Shown one piece after another: positions 8,268 through 16,614 of a stretch of 54,580 bases of DNA (position 1 is the stretch's first letter; the number at the start of each line of letters is the position of its first letter). Under the pieces are notes generated by a model. It did not search any database, was not told the DNA's origin, and saw only the letters and a list, made by a program, of their open reading frames with translations. The DNA is from Bacteroidales bacterium UBA1189 (lineage in GTDB: Bacteria; Bacteroidota; Bacteroidia; Bacteroidales; Bacteroidaceae), in assembly GCA_002309805.1 (NCBI GenBank), contig DBYJ01000017.1:1-54580 (forward strand), in the 5' to 3' direction. A program made the position numbers and the translations under genes.

Positions 8268-9572
8268 ATGAACCTGTTACTTCTCGGAAGCGGTGGACGC
8301 GAGCATGCGCTGGCATGGAAAATCGCCCAAAGTCCCAAAGTGGAAAAACTCTATATCGCCCCTGGCAACGCCGGCACAGCCGAGGTAGGCACAAACGTAG
8401 CCTTGAAGGCTGATGATTTCGAAGGCATCAAGGCGTTCGTCCTCCGCGAGGGCATCGGCATGGTGGTGGTTGGCCCTGAAGACCCGTTGGTGAAGGGCAT
8501 TGCCGACTTCTTCCGTGCTGACGCTGCCCTATCGGCTATCCCTGTCATCGGGCCGTCGAAGGCGGGTGCCCGTCTGGAAGGCAGCAAGGACTTTGCCAAG
8601 GGCTTCATGCAGCGCCATGGCATCCCCACAGCCGCTTACCGCACCTTCACACGCGCTACGTTGGACGAGGGCAAAGCCTTCCTCCGCACCCTGAAAGCAC
8701 CCTATGTCCTCAAGGCCGACGGGCTTTGTGCAGGAAAGGGCGTGCTCATCGTCCCCACCCTCGCCGAGGCTGAGCAAGAGCTGGAGGCTATGCTGGGCGG
8801 CATGTTCGGCAGTGCTTCCGACAGCGTGGTGATTGAGGAATACCTGAGCGGCATCGAGTGCTCTGTCTTTGTCCTTACCGATGGCAAAGACTACAAGATT
8901 CTGCCTGAAGCCAAAGACTACAAACGCATTGGCGAGGGTGACACAGGCCTCAACACAGGCGGCATGGGCTCCGTTTCGCCCGTTCCCTTTGCGGATGCAG
9001 GCTGGATGAAGAAGGTAGAGGACCGTATCATACGCCCCACCGTCAACGGACTGCGTGAGGAGGGTATCGACTATCGCGGCTTCATCTTCTTCGGCCTGAT
9101 GAATGTGCTTCCCGAAGGCGCAGGCAAAGCACAAGCTTCCAAAGGAGACCCCTACGTCATTGAATATAATGTCCGTATGGGTGACCCTGAGACAGAGACG
9201 GTGATGCTACGCCTCGAAACGGATATTGTGGAACTCTTTGAAGGCGTCGCCAAGGGCACGCTGGCGCACTATCCTGTCACCTTCGATTCCCGCAGCGCTG
9301 TCTGCATCATGCTTGTCTCAGGCGGCTATCCGGGCAGCTACGCCAAGGGCTACCCCATCAGCGGCTTGAAGGATGTGGAGGGCAGCGTGGTCTTCCATGC
9401 TGGAACCGCCCTGAAGGAAAACGGTGTCGTCACCAACGGAGGACGTGTTCTGGCTGTCTGCTCGTATGGCTCTGATGGTGAGCAGGCCTTAGCCACCTCC
9501 TTGAAGAATGCTGAGAAAATCCACTTCACCGACAGCTACTTCCGTTGCGACATCGGCAAGGATATTCTATAG
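8268..9572 (+). CDS. purD: Phosphoribosylamine-glycine ligase
   Basis: 434 residues, full length for GARS. It joins glycine to 5-phosphoribosylamine with ATP in purine synthesis, in the cytoplasm. Visible signatures are the N-terminal GSGGREHALAWK, the ATP-grasp region including VLKADGLCAGKGV, and RMGDPETE near residue 300, the family signature. The start ATG is preceded by 33 bases after the peptidase stop, and a membrane protein gene follows after 21 bases, so it is probably in one transcript with both neighbours. No purine riboswitch or other purine genes are adjacent. Confidence 0.96.
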   Translation: MNLLLLGSGGREHALAWKIAQSPKVEKLYIAPGNAGTAEVGTNVALKADDFEGIKAFVLREGIGMVVVGPEDPLVKGIADFFRADAALSAIPVIGPSKAGARLEGSKDFAKGFMQRHGIPTAAYRTFTRATLDEGKAFLRTLKAPYVLKADGLCAGKGVLIVPTLAEAEQELEAMLGGMFGSASDSVVIEEYLSGIECSVFVLTDGKDYKILPEAKDYKRIGEGDTGLNTGGMGSVSPVPFADAGWMKKVEDRIIRPTVNGLREEGIDYRGFIFFGLMNVLPEGAGKAQASKGDPYVIEYNVRMGDPETETVMLRLETDIVELFEGVAKGTLAHYPVTFDSRSAVCIMLVSGGYPGSYAKGYPISGLKDVEGSVVFHAGTALKENGVVTNGGRVLAVCSYGSDGEQALATSLKNAEKIHFTDSYFRCDIGKDIL

Positions 9573-9593
9573 AATGAGGAAACAGGAATAACT

Positions 9594-10568
9594 ATGTTGC
9601 GGAGCTATGGTACACTGATTGGTAGTCTGCTGCTGTTCGTCCTTGTGGGGGCAGCACGGATGCAAGGCTGGTTGGGCGAGCCCATTGAAGCGGCTTCTCT
9701 CAGCCTCTTTGGGTTTGTGTTCCAGCTTCCACTCAATGTTCAGCTTGGGGCATGTCTGCTTCTGATGCTCACAGACATCTATCTGATGCTTCGTATCATC
9801 AGCAACAATTCACTTTACAGTACCCGCACCTATTTTGCGCCCTCGCTGTTCCTTATGCTTATATGCGGGGCGCCCTTTGCCCTCCCCTTGACAGCGGGAC
9901 TTATCGCTCTGACGCTCACGCTCATCAGCATTTCCATTCTCCTCTCCTCCTATGAACAGACGCGGGCTATCAGCGAATACGTGTCGGCATTTGTATTCTT
10001 CGGCATAGCCACCCTGTTTGTGCCGAAGTGGATGTATCTCCTGCCCTTCCTCTTTATCGGATGCAGCTTCATCGGGACACTCACCTTCCGCGCCTTCCTG
10101 GCTTCGCTGCTGGGACTGATAGCACCCTATTGGATTGCCGCTGGAGTGTTGTTTATTATCGATGAATTCAGCCATTTCACCCTACCCTTCCTTGAGATGG
10201 CCCGCTTCAGCCCCATTGACTACGCACATCTTCCCCTGGAACAAATCTTCTCATTTGCGCTTGTCACCCTGTTTTCGCTGCCTGCGGTATTTACGCTTCC
10301 GCGCAGTTTCCAAAGCCTGAATGAGCGTACGCGCGTGGCCTATAGTTTTCTCATCACGCTGCTTGTCGGGCTTCTGCTGCTCAGTGGCCTCCAGCCCACG
10401 CTGTTTGAGAACTTTTTTCCCTTGTTTGCTTGTCTAACTAGCCTTCTTGTCAATCAGATGCTGCTCGCTATTCCTAAACGGAAAAACTGGATGGGTCTGC
10501 TGACTATCATCGTTCTCCTAATCGTTTACCTAACCCGCCCGCTATGGATGCTTTTATCGACTTTCTGA
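9594..10568 (+). CDS. Polytopic membrane protein of unknown function
   Basis: 324 residues and very hydrophobic, with about nine or ten predicted membrane segments from residue 5 to the end (for example around 8-26, 45-70, 82-118, 130-165 and 285-315). No catalytic motif is apparent and I do not recognise a named family with certainty. It follows purD by 21 bases and its 3' end overlaps the next gene by 25 bases, so it is very likely co-expressed with the DedA/YqaA-like protein and may act with it in the inner membrane. Confidence 0.7.
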   Translation: MLRSYGTLIGSLLLFVLVGAARMQGWLGEPIEAASLSLFGFVFQLPLNVQLGACLLLMLTDIYLMLRIISNNSLYSTRTYFAPSLFLMLICGAPFALPLTAGLIALTLTLISISILLSSYEQTRAISEYVSAFVFFGIATLFVPKWMYLLPFLFIGCSFIGTLTFRAFLASLLGLIAPYWIAAGVLFIIDEFSHFTLPFLEMARFSPIDYAHLPLEQIFSFALVTLFSLPAVFTLPRSFQSLNERTRVAYSFLITLLVGLLLLSGLQPTLFENFFPLFACLTSLLVNQMLLAIPKRKNWMGLLTIIVLLIVYLTRPLWMLLSTF

Positions 10569-11014
10569 TTAGCTATGGCAATCCCGGCATGTTCATTGCC
10601 GCATTGCTCTCGGGCTCCATTGCCCCCTTCATCAGCAGCGAGGCGGTCATCATTGCCCTGCTGGCAGTAGGAGCCGAGCCTTGGGGACTGCTTTTGTGGG
10701 GCACCATAGGCAACGTATTGGGCGGCATCATCATCTACTACCTCGGCTACATCGGCAGCCCACAAGGCGTGGAGCGACGCTTCCACATCAATCACGACAA
10801 GATGGAACGGGCTACAGCACTCGTCAGCGAGCATGGTGCCCTTGCGGCAGGCTTCGGATGGATTCCCCTGCTGGGTAGCGCAATCATCGTCGTTCTTGGT
10901 GTCATGCATGCCGATGCACCCAAGACGCTCCTCTGGATGACCTTGGGCAAATTCCTTCGCTATCTCGTCATAGTGCTCTCTGCCGTCGGCATCTCTCTGC
11001 TGGTGGGAGGATGA
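10544..11014 (+). CDS. YqaA/DedA-like inner membrane protein
   Basis: 156 residues with four or so membrane segments. The LSGSIAPFISSEAVIIALLAVGA start and the GNVLGGIIIYYLG and GWIPLLGSAIIVVLGVM segments match small DedA/SNARE-associated proteins of the YqaA type. Members of the wider DedA superfamily act as lipid scramblases or flippases; the function of YqaA itself is not established, so the role here is uncertain. It overlaps the preceding membrane protein gene by 25 bases and the next gene starts 9 bases after it. Confidence 0.75.
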   Translation: MDAFIDFLISYGNPGMFIAALLSGSIAPFISSEAVIIALLAVGAEPWGLLLWGTIGNVLGGIIIYYLGYIGSPQGVERRFHINHDKMERATALVSEHGALAAGFGWIPLLGSAIIVVLGVMHADAPKTLLWMTLGKFLRYLVIVLSAVGISLLVGG

Positions 11015-11023
11015 AAAAAAAGG

Positions 11024-12691
11024 ATGAAAATGAATAAGAAAAGTAATTTGTCACACGCTACCTTTGCAAGCTCTTTCGTTTGCAAAGCGATTTCTTTTTC
11101 ATTCGTCTTTATTCTGTTGATAGCCTGTTTCACTGCTTGCCAAAGGGACACCTCCCATCGTGCGGCATTAGCCCGTGCCGAGTTGCTCATGGAGACTGAC
11201 CCACACGCTGCCAGCGCCTTATTGGATAGCCTATCTTATACGAATCACTTTTCCCGTGGGGAAACAGCCCTCTATGCTGTGCTGCGTACGCAGACTGATT
11301 ATAAATGCTTCGTTCCCTTAACCTCCGATTCTCTTATCCGCATTGCCACAGACTATTACGGCACGCCACGCCACAACAACTATCATGCTGCCCTTGCCTG
11401 GTATTCGCTTGGCTGTGTCCGCTCTGAGCGAAAGGACGACATTGGTGCTATTGATGCCTATCTGCGGGCCTTGGAGCTCTTCCCCGATACTACCGTGCGC
11501 TACTATATGATGGCGAAGCAGAATCTCGGCATCCACTACCTTCACCGCCAGATGCTGGATGATGCCCTCGCCATGTTCCATTCCTGCCGTAATCTGGCTT
11601 CTGAAAAAGACCTTGCCTACATCAACTACTACACAGCCCTGACTCATCTATATAATAAGGATTATGCCGAAGCCGAACAGGGGTTTGCCGAAGCGTGGGA
11701 CAATCCGTTGACATCGCGCTTCCTGAAAGGCGAATCGCTGCTGCAACTGGCTAAGATAGCCTTTCACTCCCGCAAGGACTATTCTGCGACGCTCGACTAC
11801 ATCAATCGTCACATCGCCTTTACGGATGCCCGTTATCTGGGTGTTGATTACAGCCTGAAGGGAGACGTCTTCTATGCTATGGCTACTGAGGGGAATCCTT
11901 CGCACCAGGCTTCGCTCCTCGACTCTGCCTATCAGTACTATCATCAATCGCTCAGCTACCCCAACGAAGTGCACACCCTCTGCTGCAACTACCGTAATCT
12001 GGCTGAGCTGGCTCCCCTGATGGGACAGACCGATTCCCTCAGCCGTTACGTTGCCCAATATACGATTTTATTCGATTCCATCGGGGAATTACGGCGTACA
12101 GAGGAAATCGCATCCCTGCAGAATTCCCATACGCTGGAGCTGGAACATCGTCAGATGTCTTATCATCAGCGCTGGGTCTGGTTAGTATCGGGATTCATCG
12201 TTTTCTCCGTCCTGCTGTTGCTCACGCTTTGGTTTGTGCAGCGTGATCGTCGGCGCAAGAGCGACTACATCACCCTCTGCGACGAAGTGCGCCAGAGCAA
12301 ACTCACGAAGTACGAATCCGTTCAGGAGACCCTTGATGCCTGTTGCGCCCTGTTCCACAAGACAGCAGCCTACGAAATCATGTCGCAGACTGCTCAGGCG
12401 CAGACCATGCAAATCGACAAAAAAGCCCCCAACCTCATCTCCCACGACATCAGCACCTGCTTCTCAGCACTCAAAAAGATTTTCAAGAGCGAAGCCCCGA
12501 CTGTCAACGACAAGGAATTCTCCTTCATCGTCTGCCAATACATGGACTTCGATATCCGCACCATCTCTCTCTTCCTGTCAACCGCCTATTCCACGCTGAC
12601 GTCCATGAAAAGCCGTCTGAAGAAAAAGATGCCTTCAGAACTCTACTCTATACTCTTTCCTGCTTCACGTGGGCCTCGCACAGCCCAATAA
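11024..12691 (+). CDS. TPR lipoprotein-like sensor with one membrane segment and C-terminal HTH-like domain
   Basis: 555 residues. The N-terminus is a long signal sequence ending in LIACFTACQ, which looks like a lipobox. Residues about 45-370 are helical and fit tetratricopeptide repeats (periplasmic). A single membrane helix (about 385-408, WLVSGFIVFSVLLLLTLWFV) is followed by a basic stop-transfer segment and a cytoplasmic domain. The last 65 residues (DKEFSFIVCQYMDF...STAYSTLTSMKSRLKKKM) resemble the degenerate HTH that ends a large Bacteroidales family of TPR-membrane-HTH regulators. I infer a membrane-bound one-component regulator. Bases 11062-11100 of the signal region share a hairpin-forming motif with porZ. 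The next gene, encoding a surface protein, is a possible target. Confidence 0.7.
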   Translation: MKMNKKSNLSHATFASSFVCKAISFSFVFILLIACFTACQRDTSHRAALARAELLMETDPHAASALLDSLSYTNHFSRGETALYAVLRTQTDYKCFVPLTSDSLIRIATDYYGTPRHNNYHAALAWYSLGCVRSERKDDIGAIDAYLRALELFPDTTVRYYMMAKQNLGIHYLHRQMLDDALAMFHSCRNLASEKDLAYINYYTALTHLYNKDYAEAEQGFAEAWDNPLTSRFLKGESLLQLAKIAFHSRKDYSATLDYINRHIAFTDARYLGVDYSLKGDVFYAMATEGNPSHQASLLDSAYQYYHQSLSYPNEVHTLCCNYRNLAELAPLMGQTDSLSRYVAQYTILFDSIGELRRTEEIASLQNSHTLELEHRQMSYHQRWVWLVSGFIVFSVLLLLTLWFVQRDRRRKSDYITLCDEVRQSKLTKYESVQETLDACCALFHKTAAYEIMSQTAQAQTMQIDKKAPNLISHDISTCFSALKKIFKSEAPTVNDKEFSFIVCQYMDFDIRTISLFLSTAYSTLTSMKSRLKKKMPSELYSILFPASRGPRTAQ

Positions 12692-12724
12692 AAGGCAAAT
12701 TGCAGCATTTTGCAGCACTTTTTC

Positions 12725-12756
12725 TTTGGTAGGGACGGTAAAAACCATTTCCTTTG
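12725..12756 (+). promoter_or_regulatory. Probable promoter of the leucine-rich-repeat protein gene
   Basis: TTTG (12725-12728), a 20-base spacer and TTCCTTTG (12749-12756), which differs from TAnnTTTG only in the second base. The predicted start near 12763 gives a leader of about 48 bases. No other candidate is seen in the 119-base gap. Confidence 0.5.
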
Positions 12757-12810
12757 CAGCGAAAAAAGTAAGACTCACCCTAAACCTCACAACAATCACC
12801 GAATAAAAAG

Positions 12811-14064
12811 ATGTTCAAGAAAACGATACGACTCCTTTTTCTGTTCCTATCCCTGCTCATAATAGCAGGGCCAGCACAAGCCCGCACGAACATACCTTTG
12901 GTAAAAGATATACCCGATAATGCGGGTAACGATGATCGTGCTCGATTGCCGTCTTTGACTCCTTACGCTTATCTGGAAAACAATGAAATACAAATCTCCA
13001 TTTTTGATGAATACCCTTTGGGAGTAGTCATCAGAGACACCTATAAAACCATTCTTTTTGCCCGACAATACGCCTCTACTTATGAATTGACTATCAATCT
13101 GGAGGAAAATGGAATAGGCGAAGGGAAATATACCTTATACGTTTACTACCAAGACTGTTGGTGGAAAGGAGATTTCAATACCGAAGAAATAGAATCAACA
13201 AACCACTCTATCACATGCGTTGAGGGCACCTATTACCTATTAGAAAAGGAAGAAGCTTCCATCATACAGCCTGAACTTGCTGGAAAAAGCAGCAAAAAAG
13301 GCATTAAACAAGATTATCCGAGTCATTTGGTTATTCCCTCAAAGCTTACCTATAAAGAAAAGTCATATCAGGTAACTAGTATTGGCACTTGCGCTTTCAG
13401 AAATTATAATGAACTTCGTACGATAACCATTCCGAATACGGTTAAGTCCATCGAAGATAATGTCTTTATGGAATGCGAAAAGCTTTTAGATGTTCGTATT
13501 CCTGAAAGCGTTACGAATATAGGACCTTCTGCTTTCAAAAAATGTTACAAATTAACCTCAATACAGATTCCCGAAGGTATTACTACGATAAGGCCCTTTA
13601 CTTTTGAAAACTGTAAAGAACTTGGTTTCATGACGCTTCCGAGCACAATTAGAAACGTTGCACCAAATGCTTTCAAGGGGTGCACGGGCTTGGTTTTCAT
13701 TTCGCTTCCTGAGGGTATTTCAAACATCGGAAACAATGCCTTCAGCGACATTCCCAATCATGCCGATATCTATTGTCATGCGATAAAACCTTTTAGGATT
13801 TATTCTCAGTCATTCAATTTCAGATGCACCTTGCATGTTCCACATGGCTGTAAGGAGGCATATCAGAAAGCGGATTACTGGAAGAACTTCGCACTTATCG
13901 TTGACGATATCGTTAAAAAAGAGATGCCTGGCGATGAAACAGCTGTCGCACCTATTGTGAGTGAAGATGCTGAAGCACCTGCCTACGACTTGCTTGGACG
14001 TCCTGTAGATGCCTCTTACAAGGGTATCGCTATCCGCAACGGAAAAAAAGTGATTATCAAATAG
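12811..14064 (+). CDS. BspA-like leucine-rich-repeat secreted protein with C-terminal sorting tail
   Basis: 417 residues. A signal peptide ends near GPAQA (about 24). Residues about 27-125 look like a DUF3244-type beta domain. Five or so copies of the TpLRR/LRR_5 repeat (IPNTVKSIEDNVFMEC, IPESVTNIGPSAFKKC, LPSTIRNVAPNAFKGC and similar, about 190-320) form a solenoid. The end (YDLLGRPVDASYKGIAIRNGKKVIIK, here cited in part as YDLLGRPV...GKKVIIK) matches the short C-terminal sorting tail of Prevotella surface proteins, linked to type IX secretion, and PorZ is encoded 3 kb away. Related proteins mediate adhesion to host or other bacteria; that role is by analogy. It is transcribed alone, between its own promoter and a terminator at 14134-14162. 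Confidence 0.8.
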   Translation: MFKKTIRLLFLFLSLLIIAGPAQARTNIPLVKDIPDNAGNDDRARLPSLTPYAYLENNEIQISIFDEYPLGVVIRDTYKTILFARQYASTYELTINLEENGIGEGKYTLYVYYQDCWWKGDFNTEEIESTNHSITCVEGTYYLLEKEEASIIQPELAGKSSKKGIKQDYPSHLVIPSKLTYKEKSYQVTSIGTCAFRNYNELRTITIPNTVKSIEDNVFMECEKLLDVRIPESVTNIGPSAFKKCYKLTSIQIPEGITTIRPFTFENCKELGFMTLPSTIRNVAPNAFKGCTGLVFISLPEGISNIGNNAFSDIPNHADIYCHAIKPFRIYSQSFNFRCTLHVPHGCKEAYQKADYWKNFALIVDDIVKKEMPGDETAVAPIVSEDAEAPAYDLLGRPVDASYKGIAIRNGKKVIIK

Positions 14065-14133
14065 CATAGATTATATAAGAACAGAAAAAGAAACCGGTTT
14101 CTATTAGCTTACTTTTTTTAGATGCATCATTGT

Positions 14134-14162
14134 CCCCGTTTCTCCGTGATGGAGCGACGGGG
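14134..14162 (+). terminator. Hairpin terminator after the LRR gene
   Basis: CCCCGT (14134-14139) pairs with ACGGGG (14157-14162), with an inner CTCC/GGAG pairing, followed by ATTTTC. It lies 70 bases after the stop codon. An upstream palindrome GAAACCGGTTTC near 14091 may add to it. Confidence 0.6.
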
Positions 14163-14203
14163 ATTTTCAACTCAGGGTTCTGCAGAAGAAAGTTGCCGAA
14201 AAA

Positions 14204-14235
14204 GTTGCAAATGCGAAAAATCGCCCGTACCTTTG
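14204..14235 (+). promoter_or_regulatory. Promoter of purU
   Basis: GTTG (14204-14207), 20 bases, TACCTTTG (14228-14235). One base off TTTG at -33 and a full match at -7. The leader to the ATG at 14310 is about 68 bases. Confidence 0.6.
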
Positions 14236-14309
14236 CAATCCAAAAATGTTGATTAACTGCATTTAGTAGTTTTCACTTCAAACGTTTAGAAAGGTAAAAG
14301 AGGCAGCAG

Positions 14310-15179
14310 ATGCAAATGGATACGACAGCAATCATGCTTTTACATTGCCCTGACCAGCAGGGTATTATATCAGAGATAACAAAGTTTATTACGGATAACA
14401 AGGGCAATATCGTATATCTTGACCAATATGTGGACAAGGTAGACAACATGTTCTTCATGAGAATTGAGTGGGAACTGAATGGTTTCCTTATTCCGCGCGA
14501 TAAGCTATACGACTACATTACAACGCTCTATTCGCAGCGTTATCAAATGAAGTTCACCCTTTATTATAGCGACAAGCGCCCCCGTATGGCTATTTTCGTT
14601 TCAAAGATGAGCCATTGCCTTTATGACTTGCTGGCACGCTGGAAAGCAGGAGAATTTAATTGCGACATCCCTTGCATCGTGAGCAATCATGAAGACCTGA
14701 GATACGTTGCAGAACAGTTTGGAATACCCTACTACGTGTGGAACATAAAGAAGGATCAGTCGAATAAGGCTGAAGTAGAGGCTGCAGAGATGGAGTTGCT
14801 CAAGAGGGAGGATATCTCGTTTATTGTGCTGGCCCGTTATATGCAGATAATAAGTGATGCGATGATAGCCGAATATCCCCATCATATCATCAATATCCAT
14901 CATTCGTTCTTACCTGCCTTTATAGGAGCAAAGCCCTATCATCAAGCCTATGAACGTGGAGTGAAGATTATAGGAGCAACAAGCCACTATGTAACGTCAG
15001 AACTTGATGCCGGGCCCATCATCGATCAGGATGTCACTCGCATCACCCATAAGGACACACCCGAAAGCCTTGTCCTGAAAGGAAAGGACTTGGAGAAAAT
15101 AGTCCTTTCGCGCGCTGTATCCAAGCATCTTCAGCGGAAAATTCTTACCTACAAGAACAAGACTATTATTTTCAGCTGA
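14310..15179 (+). CDS. purU: Formyltetrahydrofolate deformylase
   Basis: 289 residues, the usual length. An N-terminal ACT domain (about 5-85, starting LLHCPDQQGIISEI) precedes a formyltransferase-fold domain. The catalytic triad by comparison with PurN/PurU is N195 and H197 (NIHHSFLPAF) and D233 (ELDAGPIIDQD). It hydrolyses 10-formyl-THF to THF and formate, balancing one-carbon pools and supplying formate for purine synthesis. ATG 14310 is used here; ATG 14316 two codons later is equally possible. The ACT-domain aspartokinase-like gene follows after 55 bases. Confidence 0.93.
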   Translation: MQMDTTAIMLLHCPDQQGIISEITKFITDNKGNIVYLDQYVDKVDNMFFMRIEWELNGFLIPRDKLYDYITTLYSQRYQMKFTLYYSDKRPRMAIFVSKMSHCLYDLLARWKAGEFNCDIPCIVSNHEDLRYVAEQFGIPYYVWNIKKDQSNKAEVEAAEMELLKREDISFIVLARYMQIISDAMIAEYPHHIINIHHSFLPAFIGAKPYHQAYERGVKIIGATSHYVTSELDAGPIIDQDVTRITHKDTPESLVLKGKDLEKIVLSRAVSKHLQRKILTYKNKTIIFS

Positions 15180-15234
15180 TACCTATTTACTTAACTATTT
15201 ATTTGATAATCTTTAATCATTCCATAACAAAATC

Positions 15235-16509
15235 ATGATTGTAAAATCCTTTGTCTTACGACAAGAATCGTTTGATGCAATTGTCAACCAATGCAAGCCA
15301 GGAACAATTGCAGTAGTGAGGCCAGAAAAAGCGCTTTCAAACCTTTTCAAGGCTTTAATCCGCAAGATGGTAGTGGAAAAACAGTCTGCAGAAGCTGAAC
15401 TGTCAGAAGTTGAAGCATATCTGGATGCTCTGACAGAATGTCCCACATACCAGCAGAAGAAAAGGGAATTTGTTGAGTACGTACACGACTATCTTCAGAG
15501 GGCTATGATATACAATGTGCCAGTCACAGCCGTAGAAGATTATGTCCTTGCCCAATGTGTTTTCCTTTGCGCCCAGGCAGTTGCTTTCGCTGCTAATGTG
15601 GAGGTGTTAGACGGACGTGACTTAGTCATTTGCCACCAAGAGGCTAATACTCCCATGTTTGACTGGTCTGCTACCTGCTCTGAAATAGAAAGGAAATGCA
15701 AGGAAAAGGCAGATGTCGTCATAGCAGGCGGATATGCGCGCACGCCGCGTGGTGAGGTTTTAGGAATTGGTAAAGGCGGAGCTAACATGATGGCTGCTTT
15801 GGTTGCCTCTGCTATCAATGCCGAACGTATTGATTTCTACGTAGAAGGCGAGGGCATCAACGGCATATCCTCTATGACGTATGACGAGGCAGCTCACTAC
15901 TGTGCTTCCAATATAGCTCCCTTCCCTTCAGCTGCTCTGTGGCCTGCAAAGAAAAACGGCATTCCTATTGTCGTGAAGAGCATCTTATATCCTGATTTTG
16001 CAGGAACAACGATTTCCAATACTGCAGCGGATTCTGGAAAGGATATTTCAGGCGTAGTCACAGACCAAGAACTGAACTTGATAACGATATATGGAACAGG
16101 CCTTCTGGGGTATATTGGCGCTTCTTCCGCTATCTTCTCGTCGCTGGCAAAAGCTGGGGTGAATATTCGCTTCATCTCCCAGACATCCTCTGAATATGCC
16201 ATTTCGTTTGCTATAAATCCTAAGGATAGCGAAAAAGTGTCGTTAGTAATCAATGCCTTAATCTCCAACAACCCGATGTTCCCATTGGAGGATGTTATGG
16301 TTGTCAATCGTGAGGTAGCTATCATTACGGTTTACGGAAGTTGCATGAAGAACATTCCTGGCGTTTCAGGTAAGGTGTATTCCCTCCTTGGAAAGGCTGG
16401 GGTAAACGTCATTGCTGCCGCTCAGGGTGGAGAAGAACTGAGTATATCTATCGTAATAGAGGTATCGGACTTAGAGAAGGCACAAAAGGCGCTTCAGGAG
16501 TTATACTGA
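15235..16509 (+). CDS. Aspartokinase-like protein lacking the KFGGTS motif, two C-terminal ACT domains
   Basis: 424 residues. The second half of an amino-acid-kinase domain is recognisable (VIAGGYARTPRGEVLGIGKG, about 162-181, and KNGIPIVVKSI, about 240-250), as in aspartate kinases. However the N-terminus (MIVKSFVLRQESFDAIVNQC) lacks the KFGGTS phosphate-binding motif, and the usual GRGGSDYTA is replaced by GKGGANMMA. A stop codon lies just upstream in frame, so the missing motif is not a start-site error. Two ACT repeats follow (about 280-350 and 360-424; GVNIRFISQTSSE and GVNVIAAAQGGEE are typical of aspartokinase effector sites). It may be catalytically weak or dead and serve as an amino acid sensor or partner of a genuine aspartokinase elsewhere. 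It ends at the edge of the origin region. Confidence 0.75.
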   Translation: MIVKSFVLRQESFDAIVNQCKPGTIAVVRPEKALSNLFKALIRKMVVEKQSAEAELSEVEAYLDALTECPTYQQKKREFVEYVHDYLQRAMIYNVPVTAVEDYVLAQCVFLCAQAVAFAANVEVLDGRDLVICHQEANTPMFDWSATCSEIERKCKEKADVVIAGGYARTPRGEVLGIGKGGANMMAALVASAINAERIDFYVEGEGINGISSMTYDEAAHYCASNIAPFPSAALWPAKKNGIPIVVKSILYPDFAGTTISNTAADSGKDISGVVTDQELNLITIYGTGLLGYIGASSAIFSSLAKAGVNIRFISQTSSEYAISFAINPKDSEKVSLVINALISNNPMFPLEDVMVVNREVAIITVYGSCMKNIPGVSGKVYSLLGKAGVNVIAAAQGGEELSISIVIEVSDLEKAQKALQELY

Positions 16510-16516
16510 ACCAATC

Positions 16517-16608
16517 AAAATAACGCAGTGCGCTGTGAAATTAACGCAGTGGACTGAAGAATTAGAGCAGTGCGTTGAGAAATTAACGCACTGCTTTATT
16601 TCAATAGC
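16517..16608. repeat. Four iteron-like 21-bp direct repeats beside the origin
   Basis: Units of the type AATTAACGCAGTGCGCTGAG, with GCAG, GCAG, GCAG and GCAC at 16525, 16546, 16567 and 16588, exactly 21 bases apart. They begin right after the aspartokinase-like stop codon and end just before the first DnaA box (16615). A 21-base spacing places each unit on the same face of the helix, as in plasmid iterons and some chromosomal origins. Confidence 0.8.
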
Positions 16609-16614
16609 CCCCTA

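Noticed and set aside
11059..11066. TACCTTTG as a promoter of the TPR gene
   Set aside because: There is no -33 box at the right distance, and no start codon downstream would keep the signal peptide. It belongs to the hairpin motif shared with porZ.
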